Part shown: positions 52,446-61,147 of the stretch, in pieces | Numbering within the stretch: position 1 is the first letter of the stretch | Layout of the letters: each line of letters starts with the position of its first letter | Source: Pseudomonas sp. GD04019 | GTDB taxonomy: Bacteria; Pseudomonadota; Gammaproteobacteria; Pseudomonadales; Pseudomonadaceae | Length of the DNA stretch: 64,000 nucleotides | Assembly: GCF_029837695.1 (NCBI RefSeq) | Contig: NZ_JAOEEA010000017.1 | Location: 22,603-86,602 of the forward strand | Direction: 5' to 3' | The notes under the pieces: model-generated | Databases searched by the model: none | Seen by the model: only the letters and a program-made list of their open reading frames with translations | Told to the model about the DNA's origin: nothing | Translations under genes and position numbers: made by a program

Positions 52446-53777
52446 ATGAAACCATCCCGCCTGTTCCTCGGTCTGCTCGGCGGCCTGCTGGCCCTGGCCA
52501 TCGTCCTCGGCACGCTGCCACTGCTCGGCATCAAGCTGCCGCAGACCCTGCAGCCGCTGTGGTGGGGCCTGCTGCTGGCATTACTGCTGGTCGCCGGCCT
52601 GGATGCCGCCTGGCTGCGCCGCCTGCCGTCGCCGCGCCTGCAGCGCCAGTTGCCCGGCAACCTGCCATTGGGCCGTTGGAGCGAGGTGCGCCTGACCCTG
52701 CACCACGACTATCGCCAGACGCTGGCGGTGCAGGCCTTCGATCATTTGCCCGAGCACATGGATTTCGAGTTCCTGCCACAGCAGGTGGAACTGCATCCGG
52801 GCGAACAGACCGAGTTCGGCTACCGAGTGCGCCCGCTCAAGCGCGGCCACTTCCGCTTCCCGCGCTGCGAACTGCTGCTGCCCAGCCCGCTGCGCCTGTG
52901 GCAGTCGCGCCGCTTCATCGACCAGGCCAGCGAAACCCGCGTCTACCCGGACTTCGCCCGCCTCTACGGCGCCCAGCTGATGGCGGTGGACGACTGGCTC
53001 AGTCAGATGGGCGTGCGCCAGCGCCAGCGCCGCGGCCTAGGCCTGGAGTTCCACCAGCTGCGCGAATTCCGTGATGGCGACACCCTGCGCCAGATCGACT
53101 GGAAGGCCACCGCGCGCAAGCGCACGCCAATCGCCCGCGAATACCAGGACGAGCGCGACCAGCAGATCGTCTTCCTGATCGACTGCGGCCGGCGCATGCG
53201 CAGCCAGGACGACGAGCTGTCGCACTTCGACCACGCCCTCAACGCCTGCCTGCTGCTCAGCTACGTCGCCCTGCGCCAGGGCGATGCGGTGGGGCTGGCG
53301 ACCTTCGCCGGCGATCAGGACCAGTACGTCGCACCGGTCAAGGGCCAGGCCCATATCAGCAGCCTGCTCAACGCCGTGTACGCCCTCGACAGCACCCGTC
53401 GCCCGGCCGACTACGCGGCGGCGATCAACGCCCTGCTCGCCCGCCAGCGCCGCCGCGCCCTGGTGGTGCTGGTGACCAACCTGCGCGACGAGGACGACGA
53501 GGAGCTGCTCGGCGCGATCAAGCGTCTGGGCCGCCAACACCGCGTGCTGATTGCCAGCCTGCGCGAGGAAGTGCTGGATCGCCTGCGTCACACCCAGGTG
53601 CAGGACTACGAGCAGGCCCTGGCCTACTGCGGCACGATCGATTACCTCAACGCCCGCGCCGGCCTGCACGAACGTCTGCTCGCCCACGGCGTGCCGGTGC
53701 TGGATGCCAGGCCAAACGAGCTGGGGCCGGAACTGGTTGGGCGCTATCTGGCCTGGAAAAAGGCCGGGGTGCTGTAA
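52446..53777 (+). CDS. DUF58 domain protein
   Basis: 443 residues. Two N-terminal membrane helices (LFLGLLGGLLALAIVLGTLPLLGI; LWWGLLLALLLVAGLDAAWL), then a beta domain, then the DUF58 segment (GLGLEFHQLREFRDGDTLRQIDWKATARKRTPIAREYQDERDQQIVFLIDCGRRM). The last part starts a von Willebrand A-like fold, with the MIDAS-like DCGRRM replacing DxSxS. It closes the MoxR operon 10 bases after the ATPase. Such proteins are the usual clients of MoxR. Confidence 0.92.
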   Translation: MKPSRLFLGLLGGLLALAIVLGTLPLLGIKLPQTLQPLWWGLLLALLLVAGLDAAWLRRLPSPRLQRQLPGNLPLGRWSEVRLTLHHDYRQTLAVQAFDHLPEHMDFEFLPQQVELHPGEQTEFGYRVRPLKRGHFRFPRCELLLPSPLRLWQSRRFIDQASETRVYPDFARLYGAQLMAVDDWLSQMGVRQRQRRGLGLEFHQLREFRDGDTLRQIDWKATARKRTPIAREYQDERDQQIVFLIDCGRRMRSQDDELSHFDHALNACLLLSYVALRQGDAVGLATFAGDQDQYVAPVKGQAHISSLLNAVYALDSTRRPADYAAAINALLARQRRRALVVLVTNLRDEDDEELLGAIKRLGRQHRVLIASLREEVLDRLRHTQVQDYEQALAYCGTIDYLNARAGLHERLLAHGVPVLDARPNELGPELVGRYLAWKKAGVL

Positions 53778-53802
53778 GCCAGCTCAACCACAACGACGCA
53801 GA

Positions 53803-53845
53803 GCGGGTGCAACCTGCGCAGCTCAATGGCGCGGGTTGCACCCGC
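53803..53845. repeat. REP-like inverted repeat
   Basis: GCGGGTGCAACC (53803-53814) and GGTTGCACCCGC (53834-53845) form a perfect 12-bp stem with a 19-base loop, just after the MoxR operon. It resembles common Pseudomonas intergenic repeats and may stop transcription. Confidence 0.65.
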
Positions 53846-53859
53846 CCTACTCGATGCTG

Positions 53860-53884
53860 TGTAGGAGCGAGCTCTGCTCGCGAA
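53860..53884. repeat. REP element
   Basis: GTAGGAGCGAGCTCTGCTCG followed by CGAA matches the well-known Pseudomonas REP consensus (GTAGGAGCGAGCTTGCTCGC type), with the central GCGAG / CTCGC hairpin. Confidence 0.8.
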
Positions 53885-53931
53885 TGGGGGCGGCCCGAGC
53901 AGAGAACCGGACGCCCTTCTCGCGCCTGAGA

Positions 53932-54297
53932 TCAGCCGATCAGAATGATCGCCCAGACCAGGGTGATCACCGCCAGGGAGGTGAGCTGCGCGGCGCTGCC
54001 CATGTCCTTGGCGTTCTTCGACAGCGGATGGCGATCCAGGGAGATGCGGTCGATGGCCGCCTCGATCGCCGAATTGAGCAGCTCGACGATCAGCGAGAGC
54101 ATGCTCACCGCTACCATCAGCGCCCGCTCTACGGGACTGACATCGAGCCAGAAGGCCAGTGGCACCAGCACCACGTTGAGCAGCACCAGTTGGCGGAAGG
54201 CGGCTTCGCCGGTGAAGGCCGCGCGCAGGCCGTCGAAGGAATAGCCGGCGGCGTTGAGGATACGTTTCAGGCCGGTCTGGCCCTTGAATGGCGACAT
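53932..54297 (-). CDS. dgkA: diacylglycerol kinase
   Basis: 121 residues, the normal prokaryotic length. Three membrane helices surround the signature ELLNSAIEAAIDRISLDRHPLSKNAKDMGSAA; Glu31, Glu72, Asn75 and Glu79 occupy the catalytic positions of E. coli DgkA. It phosphorylates diacylglycerol released during membrane-derived-oligosaccharide or polymer synthesis. It lies 70 bases downstream of erdR on the same strand, as in P. aeruginosa (PA3603-PA3604). Confidence 0.95.
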   Translation of the reverse strand: MSPFKGQTGLKRILNAAGYSFDGLRAAFTGEAAFRQLVLLNVVLVPLAFWLDVSPVERALMVAVSMLSLIVELLNSAIEAAIDRISLDRHPLSKNAKDMGSAAQLTSLAVITLVWAIILIG

Positions 54298-54367
54298 GAA
54301 GAACTACTGTCCTGTGCGATGAAGGTCGGCACCTTAGAGGCCGCGCCGTCAAAAATGCGTGAAGGGC

Positions 54368-55018
54368 TTATTGCCCGGGAATTGATTCCATCTGCTGCAG
54401 CAGCAGCGCCGCCTGGGTACGGGTACGTACTCCCAGCTTGCGGAAGATGGCGGTGACGTGAGCCTTGATGGTGGCTTCCGACACGCTCAGCTCGAAGGCG
54501 ATCTGCTTGTTCAGCAGCCCCTCGCAGACCATGGTCAGTACGCGGAACTGCTGCGGCGTCAGGCTGGCCAGGCCGGCGCTGGCGGCCTTGGCCTCGGCCG
54601 ACACGCTGACCGCGGCGAACGCCTGCGGCGGCCACCAGGCATCGCCGTCCAGCACCTGGCGCACGGCCTGCTGGATGGTCTCCAGCGGGCTCGACTTGGG
54701 AATGAAACCGCTGGCGCCGAACTCGCGGGAGCGCGCTACCACGGCAGCCTCTTCCTGCGCCGAGATCATCACCACCGGAATCTGCGGATACTGGCCGCGC
54801 AGCAGCACCAGTCCGGAAAAGCCGTAGGCGCCAGGCATGTTCAGATCGAGCAGGACCAGGTCCCAGTCGCTCTTCTCACCCAGGCAAGCTTCCAGCTCGG
54901 CGATGCTGGCCGCCTCGACCAGACGCACATCCGGGCCAAGGCCCAGGGTCAGCGCTTGCTGCAGGGCGCTGCGAAACAGGGGATGGTCGTCGGCGATGAG
55001 AATCTCGTAAGCGGCCAT
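54368..55018 (-). CDS. erdR: LuxR-type response regulator ErdR
   Basis: 216 residues from ATG 55018 (AGGAA upstream). Receiver domain: YEILIADDHPLFRSAL, the phosphorylation site Asp58 in LLDLNMPG and Lys108 in GFIPKSS. The output domain is a LuxR HTH (LTPQQFRVLTMVCEGLLNKQIAFELSVSEATIKAHVTAIFRKLGVRTRTQAALLL). The pairing with dgkA is that of the P. aeruginosa ErdR (PA3604), which controls ethanol oxidation genes and acetate metabolism. No sensor kinase is encoded nearby, as for ErdR elsewhere. Confidence 0.9.
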   Translation of the reverse strand: MAAYEILIADDHPLFRSALQQALTLGLGPDVRLVEAASIAELEACLGEKSDWDLVLLDLNMPGAYGFSGLVLLRGQYPQIPVVMISAQEEAAVVARSREFGASGFIPKSSPLETIQQAVRQVLDGDAWWPPQAFAAVSVSAEAKAASAGLASLTPQQFRVLTMVCEGLLNKQIAFELSVSEATIKAHVTAIFRKLGVRTRTQAALLLQQMESIPGQ

Positions 55019-55142
55019 GTGCTTTCCTGTTGTTGTTGTCGAGCGGGCTAGCGAGGCGGCGCCCAGCATGCCGAGCCGTGACGGGGTGGTCAAGCTCCGT
55101 GCTTTGCGGCAAAGTCGCCAGCTTTTCCTGCCGAGATGCACC

Positions 55143-56024
55143 ATGCGAAGCCAAGCCCTGCGCGCCGATCTGTTGATGCTGCTGACCGCGATGATCTGGG
55201 GCTCCGCCTTCGTCGCCCAGCGTCTGGGCATGGATGCCATCGGCCCCTTCCTCTATACCGGCCTGCGCTTCGCCCTCGCCACCCTGGCCCTGCTGCCGCT
55301 GGTGCTCTGGCTGGGCAGCCGCGATAGCGCGCACAAGCCCGCCCCGCTCAATCGCGGCCTGCTGCTCGGTGGCCTGGCCATGGGCCTTGCGCTGTCGCTG
55401 GGGATCAACCTGCAGCAGGTCGGCCTGCTCTTCACCAGCGTGACCAACTCCGGCTTCATCACCGGCCTCTACGTCATCGTGGTGCCACTGCTCGGTCTGT
55501 TCATCGGCCACCGCACCGGCACCGGTACCTGGCTGGGCGCCGGCCTGGCGGTGGCAGGCATGTTCCTGCTCAGCGTCGGCGAAGGTTTCCAGGTGGCTTC
55601 CGGCGACTGGCTGCAACTGGCCGGCGCCTTCGTCTGGGGTGTGCACGTGCTGCTGGTGAGCTTCTTCGCCAGCCGCCACGACCCGCTGCGCCTGGCCCTG
55701 CTGCAGTTCGCCACCTGTGCGGTACTCAGTCTGATCCTGGCGGTGGTGTTCGAGGAGATCAAACTGGACGCCATCCTCGCCGCCGGCCCGGCCATCCTCT
55801 ATGGTGGCCTGCTCGGCGTAGCCATCGGCTTCACCCTGCAGGTGGTGGCGCAGAAACATGCGATCGCCTCCCACGCCGCCATCATCCTCTCGCTGGAGGC
55901 GGTGTTCGCCGCCATCGCCGGCGCCCTGTTGCTCGGCGAGGCGCTGGCACTGAAGGGCTATTTCGGCTGCGCGCTGATGTTCGCCGGCATGCTGCTCGCC
56001 CAGCTATGGCCGAAGAAGGCCTGA
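55143..56024 (+). CDS. DMT superfamily transporter (EamA)
   Basis: 293 residues from ATG 55143. Ten membrane helices form two EamA repeats; the first starts DLLMLLTAMIWGSAFVAQRLGMDAIGPFLYTGLRFALATLALLPLVLWL and the second GDWLQLAGAFVWGVHVLLVSFFASRHDPLRLALLQFATCAVLSL. It probably exports or imports a metabolite or drug; substrate unknown. The stop codon directly adjoins the repeat element at 56025. It is divergent from erdR. Confidence 0.92.
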   Translation: MRSQALRADLLMLLTAMIWGSAFVAQRLGMDAIGPFLYTGLRFALATLALLPLVLWLGSRDSAHKPAPLNRGLLLGGLAMGLALSLGINLQQVGLLFTSVTNSGFITGLYVIVVPLLGLFIGHRTGTGTWLGAGLAVAGMFLLSVGEGFQVASGDWLQLAGAFVWGVHVLLVSFFASRHDPLRLALLQFATCAVLSLILAVVFEEIKLDAILAAGPAILYGGLLGVAIGFTLQVVAQKHAIASHAAIILSLEAVFAAIAGALLLGEALALKGYFGCALMFAGMLLAQLWPKKA

Positions 56025-56165
56025 GAACCTATCCAAGACCTGCTGCGCGTCGGACATGCGTTGTTGGAGAAGAGGCTCAGGCGCTCATTTACCCTGTGTA
56101 AACTCCGCGCCCTCGCCCCTTCGCCTCCTAGCCTGGCTCTAGCTCGCGAGGCCTTGAACAGGCTC
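56025..56165. repeat. MITE-like intergenic repeat with terminal inverted repeats
   Basis: The left end GAACCTATCCAAGACCT (56025-56041) and the right end AGGCCTTGAACAGGCTC (56149-56165) are inverted repeats with about 13 of 17 matches. The 107-bp interior contains a TTTACCCTGTGTAAACTCCG segment of the kind seen repeated in Pseudomonas intergenic regions. It fills almost the whole gap. Confidence 0.6.
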
Positions 56166-56173
56166 CGAGGGAT

Positions 56174-56887
56174 CTACAGGAAAGGCTTGAGCGCCTGGTG
56201 TGCCGGGCTCTGCTCGTCCAGCACGCGGCGATGCTTGGCGCCCAGGTAGTGCTCGGTGAACAGGTCCAGCCAGGCATCCAGCGCCACTGCCGCCTGCGAC
56301 TCGCCGGCCAGCTCCAGGCACAGCGCGGCCACCTCGGCGGTGCACAGGTGTTCGTCGCGCTTGGAACGGCGCAGCCGATAGCGCGACAGCTGCTCCGGCC
56401 TCAGGCTGAGCACCGGGAAACGGTTCAGGTAGGGACTCTTGCGGAACATCTTACGCGCCTCGGTCCAGGTGGCATCGAGCAGGATGAACAGCGGCCGCTT
56501 GCCCGCCGTCAGCGGCGGCAACTCCTCGATCACCCGCTCGGGCTCGGCGTATTCACCGGGGAACACCACACATGGTGCGTACTGCGGATCATCGAGCAGC
56601 GCCAGCAGGCGTGGGTCGACTGCGGTGCGCTGCCAGCCGAAGGCGTGGGTGTCGGCCACCAGATCGGCGATCAGCCAGCCGGTATTGCTCGGCTTCAGCG
56701 CCTCCACGTCGTACATCAACAGGCACACGCCGGCCTGCACTTCGACCTTGGGCCGCCAGGCACATAGGCAGTAGCTGGGGATCACTCGGCAACCGGGACA
56801 ACGCTCCGAACGCGAGCCACGGGACACGAAGGGCTTGAGGCTGCGCGCCAGGCGCTCGGCGCGCAGGCGGGCGACGGCATGGCTCAT
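56174..56887 (-). CDS. tapT: DTW-domain tRNA-uridine aminocarboxypropyltransferase
   Basis: 237 residues from ATG 56887 (GGAG upstream). A four-cysteine cluster (CPGCRVIPSYCLC) at the N-terminus, a Ser-adenosyl-binding core (FILLDATWTEARKMFRKSPYLNRFPVLSL with the DxTW motif) and the C-terminal CTAEVAALCLELAGESQAAVALDAWLDLF. This is the YfiP/TapT type enzyme that adds acp3 to tRNA U47. It stands alone. Confidence 0.88.
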   Translation of the reverse strand: MSHAVARLRAERLARSLKPFVSRGSRSERCPGCRVIPSYCLCAWRPKVEVQAGVCLLMYDVEALKPSNTGWLIADLVADTHAFGWQRTAVDPRLLALLDDPQYAPCVVFPGEYAEPERVIEELPPLTAGKRPLFILLDATWTEARKMFRKSPYLNRFPVLSLRPEQLSRYRLRRSKRDEHLCTAEVAALCLELAGESQAAVALDAWLDLFTEHYLGAKHRRVLDEQSPAHQALKPFL

Positions 56888-57009
56888 GACGGACTCCACG
56901 GGAAAGGCGCGCAGTCTACTCTCGCCATCGGCACGGGGTAAGATGGGCGCCTGCTGAACCCGGGCAAGGAGCACCGGTCGAAGGCAGCATCGTTTATCTG
57001 GAGATCACC

Positions 57010-57411
57010 ATGCCCCGCCTTATCGCCCTGTTCACCCTCGCCGCCTTCCTGCCCGCCGCCCAGGCCACCTCGCTGCAGGAACACGAGCTGACCAAGATGC
57101 TCGAGCAGGTCGCCAGGGAAAGCAGTGCCGGCACGCCGCGAGCGATCAACGAGGACATCCTCGACCAGGGTTATACGGTGGAAGGCAACGAGTTGGTCAA
57201 CCACCTCAGCGTGCGCCAGGGCCATGCCGAGCAGATGCGCGCCAACCCGGGCACTGTGCGCCAGCAACTGGCTGCCAGCGTGTGCAACAACCAGGGCTAC
57301 CTGCGCCTGCTGGGCAGCGGTGCGGTCCTGCGCTACCAGTTCAGCGAATACAAGAGCAACCGCCCGGTCGCCGTCGAGCGTTTCGCCAAGGCCGACTGCG
57401 GCCTGCAGTAA
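57010..57411 (+). CDS. PA3611-like secreted protein (putative quorum-sensing-regulated virulence factor family)
   Basis: 133 residues. A signal peptide (MPRLIALFTLAAFLPAAQA) leads a soluble protein. The segments TSLQEHELTKML, INEDILDQGYTVEGNELVNHLSV and CNNQGYLRLLGSGAVLRYQFSEY match the PA3611 family, whose cysteine pair (Cys in VCNNQ and ADCGLQ) may form a disulfide. Function in P. aeruginosa is only broadly described, as a secreted virulence-linked protein. It converges with the small 57414 gene. Confidence 0.82.
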   Translation: MPRLIALFTLAAFLPAAQATSLQEHELTKMLEQVARESSAGTPRAINEDILDQGYTVEGNELVNHLSVRQGHAEQMRANPGTVRQQLAASVCNNQGYLRLLGSGAVLRYQFSEYKSNRPVAVERFAKADCGLQ

Positions 57412-57413
57412 CC

Positions 57414-57605
57414 TCAGCCCTTGCTGCGCCGCTGCTCGCCGTCGGCCCTGAGCTCGGCCAGCAGCGCCTGCATATAGCTGGAGCGGCGCACACCGCCCTC
57501 CAGTCGTCGCAAGCATTCCTCCTCCAGGCTCAGGTCGTTGGTTTGCGCCGCCCGCACCAGCATGCGGTACAGCTCCAGATCCACCTCCAGCGTCAGCTTG
57601 GGCAT
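57414..57605 (-). CDS. small ribbon-helix-helix-like protein
   Basis: 63 residues from ATG 57605, with AAGGGAGGGG upstream; an in-frame ATG at 57644 lacks a site. The sequence PKLTLEVDLELYRMLVRAAQTNDLSLEEECLRRLEGG looks like a strand plus two helices as in ribbon-helix-helix proteins, followed by a basic tail. This could be a DNA-binding antitoxin-type or regulatory protein, but no toxin gene is adjacent. It converges with the PA3611-like gene. Confidence 0.6.
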   Translation of the reverse strand: MPKLTLEVDLELYRMLVRAAQTNDLSLEEECLRRLEGGVRRSSYMQALLAELRADGEQRRSKG

Positions 57606-57812
57606 ACCTGCCCCTCCCTTTCCAAGGCGCCGCAAGCGGCGCATGCATCGCTACCTGCAAGTAAATCAGAGGCACATCGCCACTCAGCCTCAACGGACGA
57701 ACGGCACCACGCTGTTCATCCGTCAAAGCGTCATGCCGCAGGCCATACTCTCAGCAAGGCCCGGCGTCGCAGGGAGTGGCCGCGGGGCCTGCCTCAGCAG
57801 AAGGAGATGTCT

Positions 57813-58892
57813 ATGCCTTATGAACCGGATGACTACCTGTCCCGGCACTTCCATACCAGCGGCATCGATCTGACCAGCAAAGTGGAGGAGCTGGCCGCCC
57901 TCGTGGTCCCCGCCAACAGTCCCAACCTGCCCCTCTACCAGGAGATGCTCACCACCGTGATCCGCATGGCCCAGGCCGACCGCAACCGTTGGGACGCCAA
58001 GATCATGCTGCAGACCCTGCGCGAAATGGAGCTGGCCTTCAGCACCCTCGAACAGTTCAAACGCCGGCGCAAGGTCACGGTCTTCGGTTCGGCCCGCACG
58101 CCGACCGACCACCCCGTCTATACCCTGGCCCGCGATCTGGGCCGAACCCTGGCGCGCCTCGACCTGATGGTGGTGACCGGCGCCGGTGGCGGTGTGATGG
58201 CCGCCGCCCATGAAGGCGCCGGGCTGGAAAACAGCCTGGGTTTCAACATCACCCTGCCGTTCGAACAGGGCGCCAACGCCACCGTGCATGGCACCGGCAA
58301 CCTGCTATCGTTCCACTTCTTCTTCCTGCGCAAGCTGTTCTTCGTCAAGGAAGCCGACGCCCTGGTGCTCTGCCCCGGCGGTTTCGGCACCCTGGACGAG
58401 GCGCTGGAAGTGATGACCCTGGTGCAGACTGGCAAGAGCCCGCTGGTGCCCATCGTTCTGCTCGACGAGCCGGACAGCAACTACTGGGGCGAGCTGCTGC
58501 GCGTCATCCGCGACCAGCTGCAGGAGCGCCGCTACATCCTGCCCAGCGACATGCATCTGGTGCGCCTGATGCACAGCGCCGAAGAGGCCGGCCAGGAGAT
58601 CGCCCGCTTCTACCGCAACTACCACTCCTCGCGCTGGCTCAAGGGTCAGTTCGTGATCCGCATGAACCACCCACTCAGCGAGGCGGCCATGCGGGTGCTG
58701 AACAAGGAGTTCGCCGATTTGTGCCTGAGCGGCGACTACCAGCAGCAGGCCGCCAGCGAGAAGGAGCGCGACGAGCCGGAGCTGTTCGACCTGTGCCGCC
58801 TGGCATTCCACTTCAACGCCCGCGACCATGGGCGCCTGCGCGAGCTGGTGGACTTCATCAATCTGCCGCAGAACTGGGCACAGAACGGCTGA
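57813..58892 (+). CDS. LOG family protein
   Basis: 359 residues. AAGGAG lies upstream of ATG 57813. The Rossmann core carries GSARTPTDHP (about 91-100), VTGAGGGVMAAAHEGAG (about 119-135) and the PGGFGTLDE motif (about 187-195) of the lysine-decarboxylase-like/LOG fold. The C-terminal 130 residues extend beyond the usual 180-200-residue cytokinin-activating enzymes. Long members hydrolyse nucleotide 5'-monophosphates such as purine or cytokinin derivatives; substrate not assignable. It converges with the recX-recA unit. Confidence 0.88.
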   Translation: MPYEPDDYLSRHFHTSGIDLTSKVEELAALVVPANSPNLPLYQEMLTTVIRMAQADRNRWDAKIMLQTLREMELAFSTLEQFKRRRKVTVFGSARTPTDHPVYTLARDLGRTLARLDLMVVTGAGGGVMAAAHEGAGLENSLGFNITLPFEQGANATVHGTGNLLSFHFFFLRKLFFVKEADALVLCPGGFGTLDEALEVMTLVQTGKSPLVPIVLLDEPDSNYWGELLRVIRDQLQERRYILPSDMHLVRLMHSAEEAGQEIARFYRNYHSSRWLKGQFVIRMNHPLSEAAMRVLNKEFADLCLSGDYQQQAASEKERDEPELFDLCRLAFHFNARDHGRLRELVDFINLPQNWAQNG

Positions 58893-58897
58893 GCCGG

Positions 58898-58934
58898 AAA
58901 AAACGGAGCCCGGAGAGGGGAAAGCTCCGGGCTC
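58898..58934 (-). terminator. terminator of the recA-recX unit
   Basis: A 10-bp perfect stem (GAGCCCGGAG / CTCCGGGCTC); read leftward it is followed by a T run. Confidence 0.9.
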
Positions 58935-58943
58935 AAGGGGAAG

Positions 58944-59420
58944 TCAGTCGAGACTGGCGCCGCGTAGCAGGCGGCCAATCTGTTCCTGGGAAAAACCACG
59001 GTAAGCGAGAAAGCGCGCCTGCTTGGCCTTCTCGCGCATATCCACCGGCACCTGGCCGGCAAACTTGCGCTGCCACAGCTCACGCAGCTGCTCGCCCCAA
59101 TCGACGCCGGTCTCGCTCAGCGCCTGCTCGATATCGGGCCGGGGTAGGCCGCGCTGAGCCAGCTCCTCGCGGATGCGCAGGGGGCCGTAACCGGCGCGGC
59201 CACGACTGGCGACGAAGCTCTCCAGATAACGGGCCTCCGACAGCAGCCCCTCTTCCGTCAGACGGTCGAGGGCGCTGTCGATCAGCTCCTGCGGAGCGCC
59301 GCGCTGGCGCAGCTTGCGCACCAGCTCAACCCGGCCATGCTCGCGCCTGGCCAGCAGGTCCATGGCAACCCGGCGCACGGCGACCGGGTTATCGAGCATG
59401 CCACTCACGGAGCGCTCCAT
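58944..59420 (-). CDS. recX: regulatory protein RecX
   Basis: 158 residues, the usual RecX length. Three-helix tandem repeats, with RREHGRVELVRKLRQRGAPQELIDSALDRLTEEGLLSEARYLESFVASRGRAGYGPLRIREELAQRGLP and the final FLAYRGFSQEQIGRLL. RecX limits RecA filament growth. It follows recA by 17 bases on the same strand, so both are made from one SOS-inducible transcript. The alternative ATG at 59399 is less likely. Confidence 0.95.
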   Translation of the reverse strand: MERSVSGMLDNPVAVRRVAMDLLARREHGRVELVRKLRQRGAPQELIDSALDRLTEEGLLSEARYLESFVASRGRAGYGPLRIREELAQRGLPRPDIEQALSETGVDWGEQLRELWQRKFAGQVPVDMREKAKQARFLAYRGFSQEQIGRLLRGASLD

Positions 59421-59437
59421 GCTTCAGGCGAGCCTGA

Positions 59438-60484
59438 TCAGGCGTCCAGATCGGCCGTCTCGTCGGCATCGGCCTCGACCGCGCCACGGGCCGCGGAATC
59501 GACCAGCAGCTTCTCGCGGATGATCTTCTCGATGGCGCCGCCCACTTCCGGATTGTCTTCCAGGTACTTGGCGGCATTGGCCTTGCCCTGGCCGATCTTG
59601 TTGCCCTGGTAGCTATACCAGGCGCCGGATTTCTCCACCAGACCGAGCTGCACGCCCAGGTCGATGATCTCGCCGGTACGGTAGATACCCTTGCCGTACA
59701 TGATCTGGAACTCGGCCTGACGGAACGGAGGAGCCACCTTGTTCTTCACCACCTTGACGCGGGTCTCGCTGCCGACCACCTCGTCGCCTTCCTTCACCGC
59801 GCCGGTACGGCGGATGTCCAGGCGCACGGAGGCGTAGAACTTGAGGGCATTACCGCCGGTGGTGGTTTCCGGGTTGCCGAACATCACACCGATCTTCATG
59901 CGGATCTGGTTGATGAAGATCACCAGACAGTTGGCGTTCTTGATGTTGCCGGTGATCTTGCGCAGCGCCTGGCTCATCAGGCGGGCCTGCAGGCCGACGT
60001 GGGCATCGCCCATCTCGCCTTCGATCTCGGCCTTGGGCACCAGAGCAGCCACGGAGTCGACGATGATCACGTCTACCGCGCTGGAGCGCACCAGCATGTC
60101 GGTGATTTCCAGGGCCTGCTCGCCGGTGTCCGGCTGCGAGACCAGCAAGTCGTCAACGTTGACGCCCAGTTTGCCGGCGTAGTCCGGGTCCAGCGCGTGT
60201 TCGGCGTCGACGAAGGCGCAGGTAGCGCCGGCCTTCTGGGCCTCGGCGATGACCGATAGGGTCAGAGTGGTCTTACCCGAGGATTCCGGACCGTAGATCT
60301 CGACGATACGGCCCTTCGGCAGGCCGCCGATGCCGAGCGCGATGTCCAGGCCGAGGGAGCCGGTGGAAATGGCCGGAATCGCCTGGCGCTCGTGGTCGCC
60401 CATGCGCATCACGGCACCCTTGCCGAACTGCTTCTCGATCTGACCCAGGGCTGCCGCCAACGCGCGCTTCTTGTTCTCGTCCAT
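59438..60484 (-). CDS. recA: recombinase RecA
   Basis: 348 residues from ATG 60484 (MDENKKRALAA), chosen because GAGG lies six bases upstream and it matches other Pseudomonas RecA; an ATG two codons earlier is possible. Walker A GPESSGKT at 65-72, the MAW-like VIIVDSVAALVPKAEIEGEMGD and loop L2 FINQIRMKIGVMFGNPETTTGGNALKFY are all intact. The C-terminal tail is acidic. RecA catalyses strand exchange and drives LexA cleavage. A consensus LexA box overlaps its promoter. Confidence 0.99.
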   Translation of the reverse strand: MDENKKRALAAALGQIEKQFGKGAVMRMGDHERQAIPAISTGSLGLDIALGIGGLPKGRIVEIYGPESSGKTTLTLSVIAEAQKAGATCAFVDAEHALDPDYAGKLGVNVDDLLVSQPDTGEQALEITDMLVRSSAVDVIIVDSVAALVPKAEIEGEMGDAHVGLQARLMSQALRKITGNIKNANCLVIFINQIRMKIGVMFGNPETTTGGNALKFYASVRLDIRRTGAVKEGDEVVGSETRVKVVKNKVAPPFRQAEFQIMYGKGIYRTGEIIDLGVQLGLVEKSGAWYSYQGNKIGQGKANAAKYLEDNPEVGGAIEKIIREKLLVDSAARGAVEADADETADLDA

Positions 60485-60528
60485 TTCCATCCTCACGTGA
60501 TCAAAGGGAGCCGTTCGCTCACCAACAA

Positions 60529-60544
60529 CTGTATAAGTAGACAG
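60529..60544 (-). promoter_or_regulatory. LexA (SOS) box of recA
   Basis: CTGTATAAGTAGACAG matches CTG-N10-CAG, 44 bases before the recA start. A -35-like TTGCCT lies upstream on the minus strand, 17 bases from a -10-like TACTTA, so the box overlaps the -10 region. Confidence 0.92.
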
Positions 60545-60571
60545 TAGTATTCCATAAGGCAAGTCGCTCGC

Positions 60572-61072
60572 CTACCCCTGCGCAGGATTTTCTCCCGCCG
60601 TCAGTCGGAGCAGCCCATCCAGCGCCCGCGACACCGTTTGCCGGCGCACCTCGTCACGATCACCGACAAACAAGCAGCGCTCGGTAAACAGTTTTGTACC
60701 GTCGCCCCAGGCCAGCCAGACGGTGCCGACCGGCTTCTCCGCAGAGCCACCCGTAGGACCGGCAATGCCGCTGACCGCCACCGCAAAGCGCGCGCCGCTG
60801 TGTTGCTGCGCGCCGCTAACCATAGCTTCGACTACTTCGCGGCTGACCGCGCCGACCCGCACGAACAGCTCCGCCGGCACTCCCAGCTGCGCGGTCTTCT
60901 GCGTATTCGAATAGGTGATGTAGCCGGCCTCGAACCAGGCCGAGCTGCCGGCGATACGGGTGATCGCCTCGGCGATACCGCCACCGGTACAGGACTCGGC
61001 GGTGCTCACCTGAGCTCCCAGCCCTTGCAGCGCTGCGCCCAGCCGTTCGGCCAACTGAGTGATGGAATCCAT
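60572..61072 (-). CDS. pncC: nicotinamide-nucleotide amidohydrolase (CinA C-terminal type)
   Basis: 166 residues. Conserved PncC motifs: VSTAESCTGGGIAEAITRIAGSSAWFEAGYITYSNTQK, then FAVAVSGIAGPTGGSAEKPVGTVWLAW. This stand-alone form deamidates NMN to NaMN in NAD recycling. It lies 87 bases upstream of recA on the same strand. In other Pseudomonas it is divergent from mutS; here the opposite side carries only a mutS remnant followed by phage genes. Confidence 0.95.
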   Translation of the reverse strand: MDSITQLAERLGAALQGLGAQVSTAESCTGGGIAEAITRIAGSSAWFEAGYITYSNTQKTAQLGVPAELFVRVGAVSREVVEAMVSGAQQHSGARFAVAVSGIAGPTGGSAEKPVGTVWLAWGDGTKLFTERCLFVGDRDEVRRQTVSRALDGLLRLTAGENPAQG

Positions 61073-61147
61073 ATGCTCTCCGGATGAAACAGATGCGGGG
61101 GATACCCTACACTACGCGCTTTTGCGATTTCAGCCGGACCGAACAGC

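Noticed and set aside
57414..57605. Toxin-antitoxin pair based on the ribbon-helix-helix-like protein
   Set aside because: No toxin-like gene lies next to it on either side.
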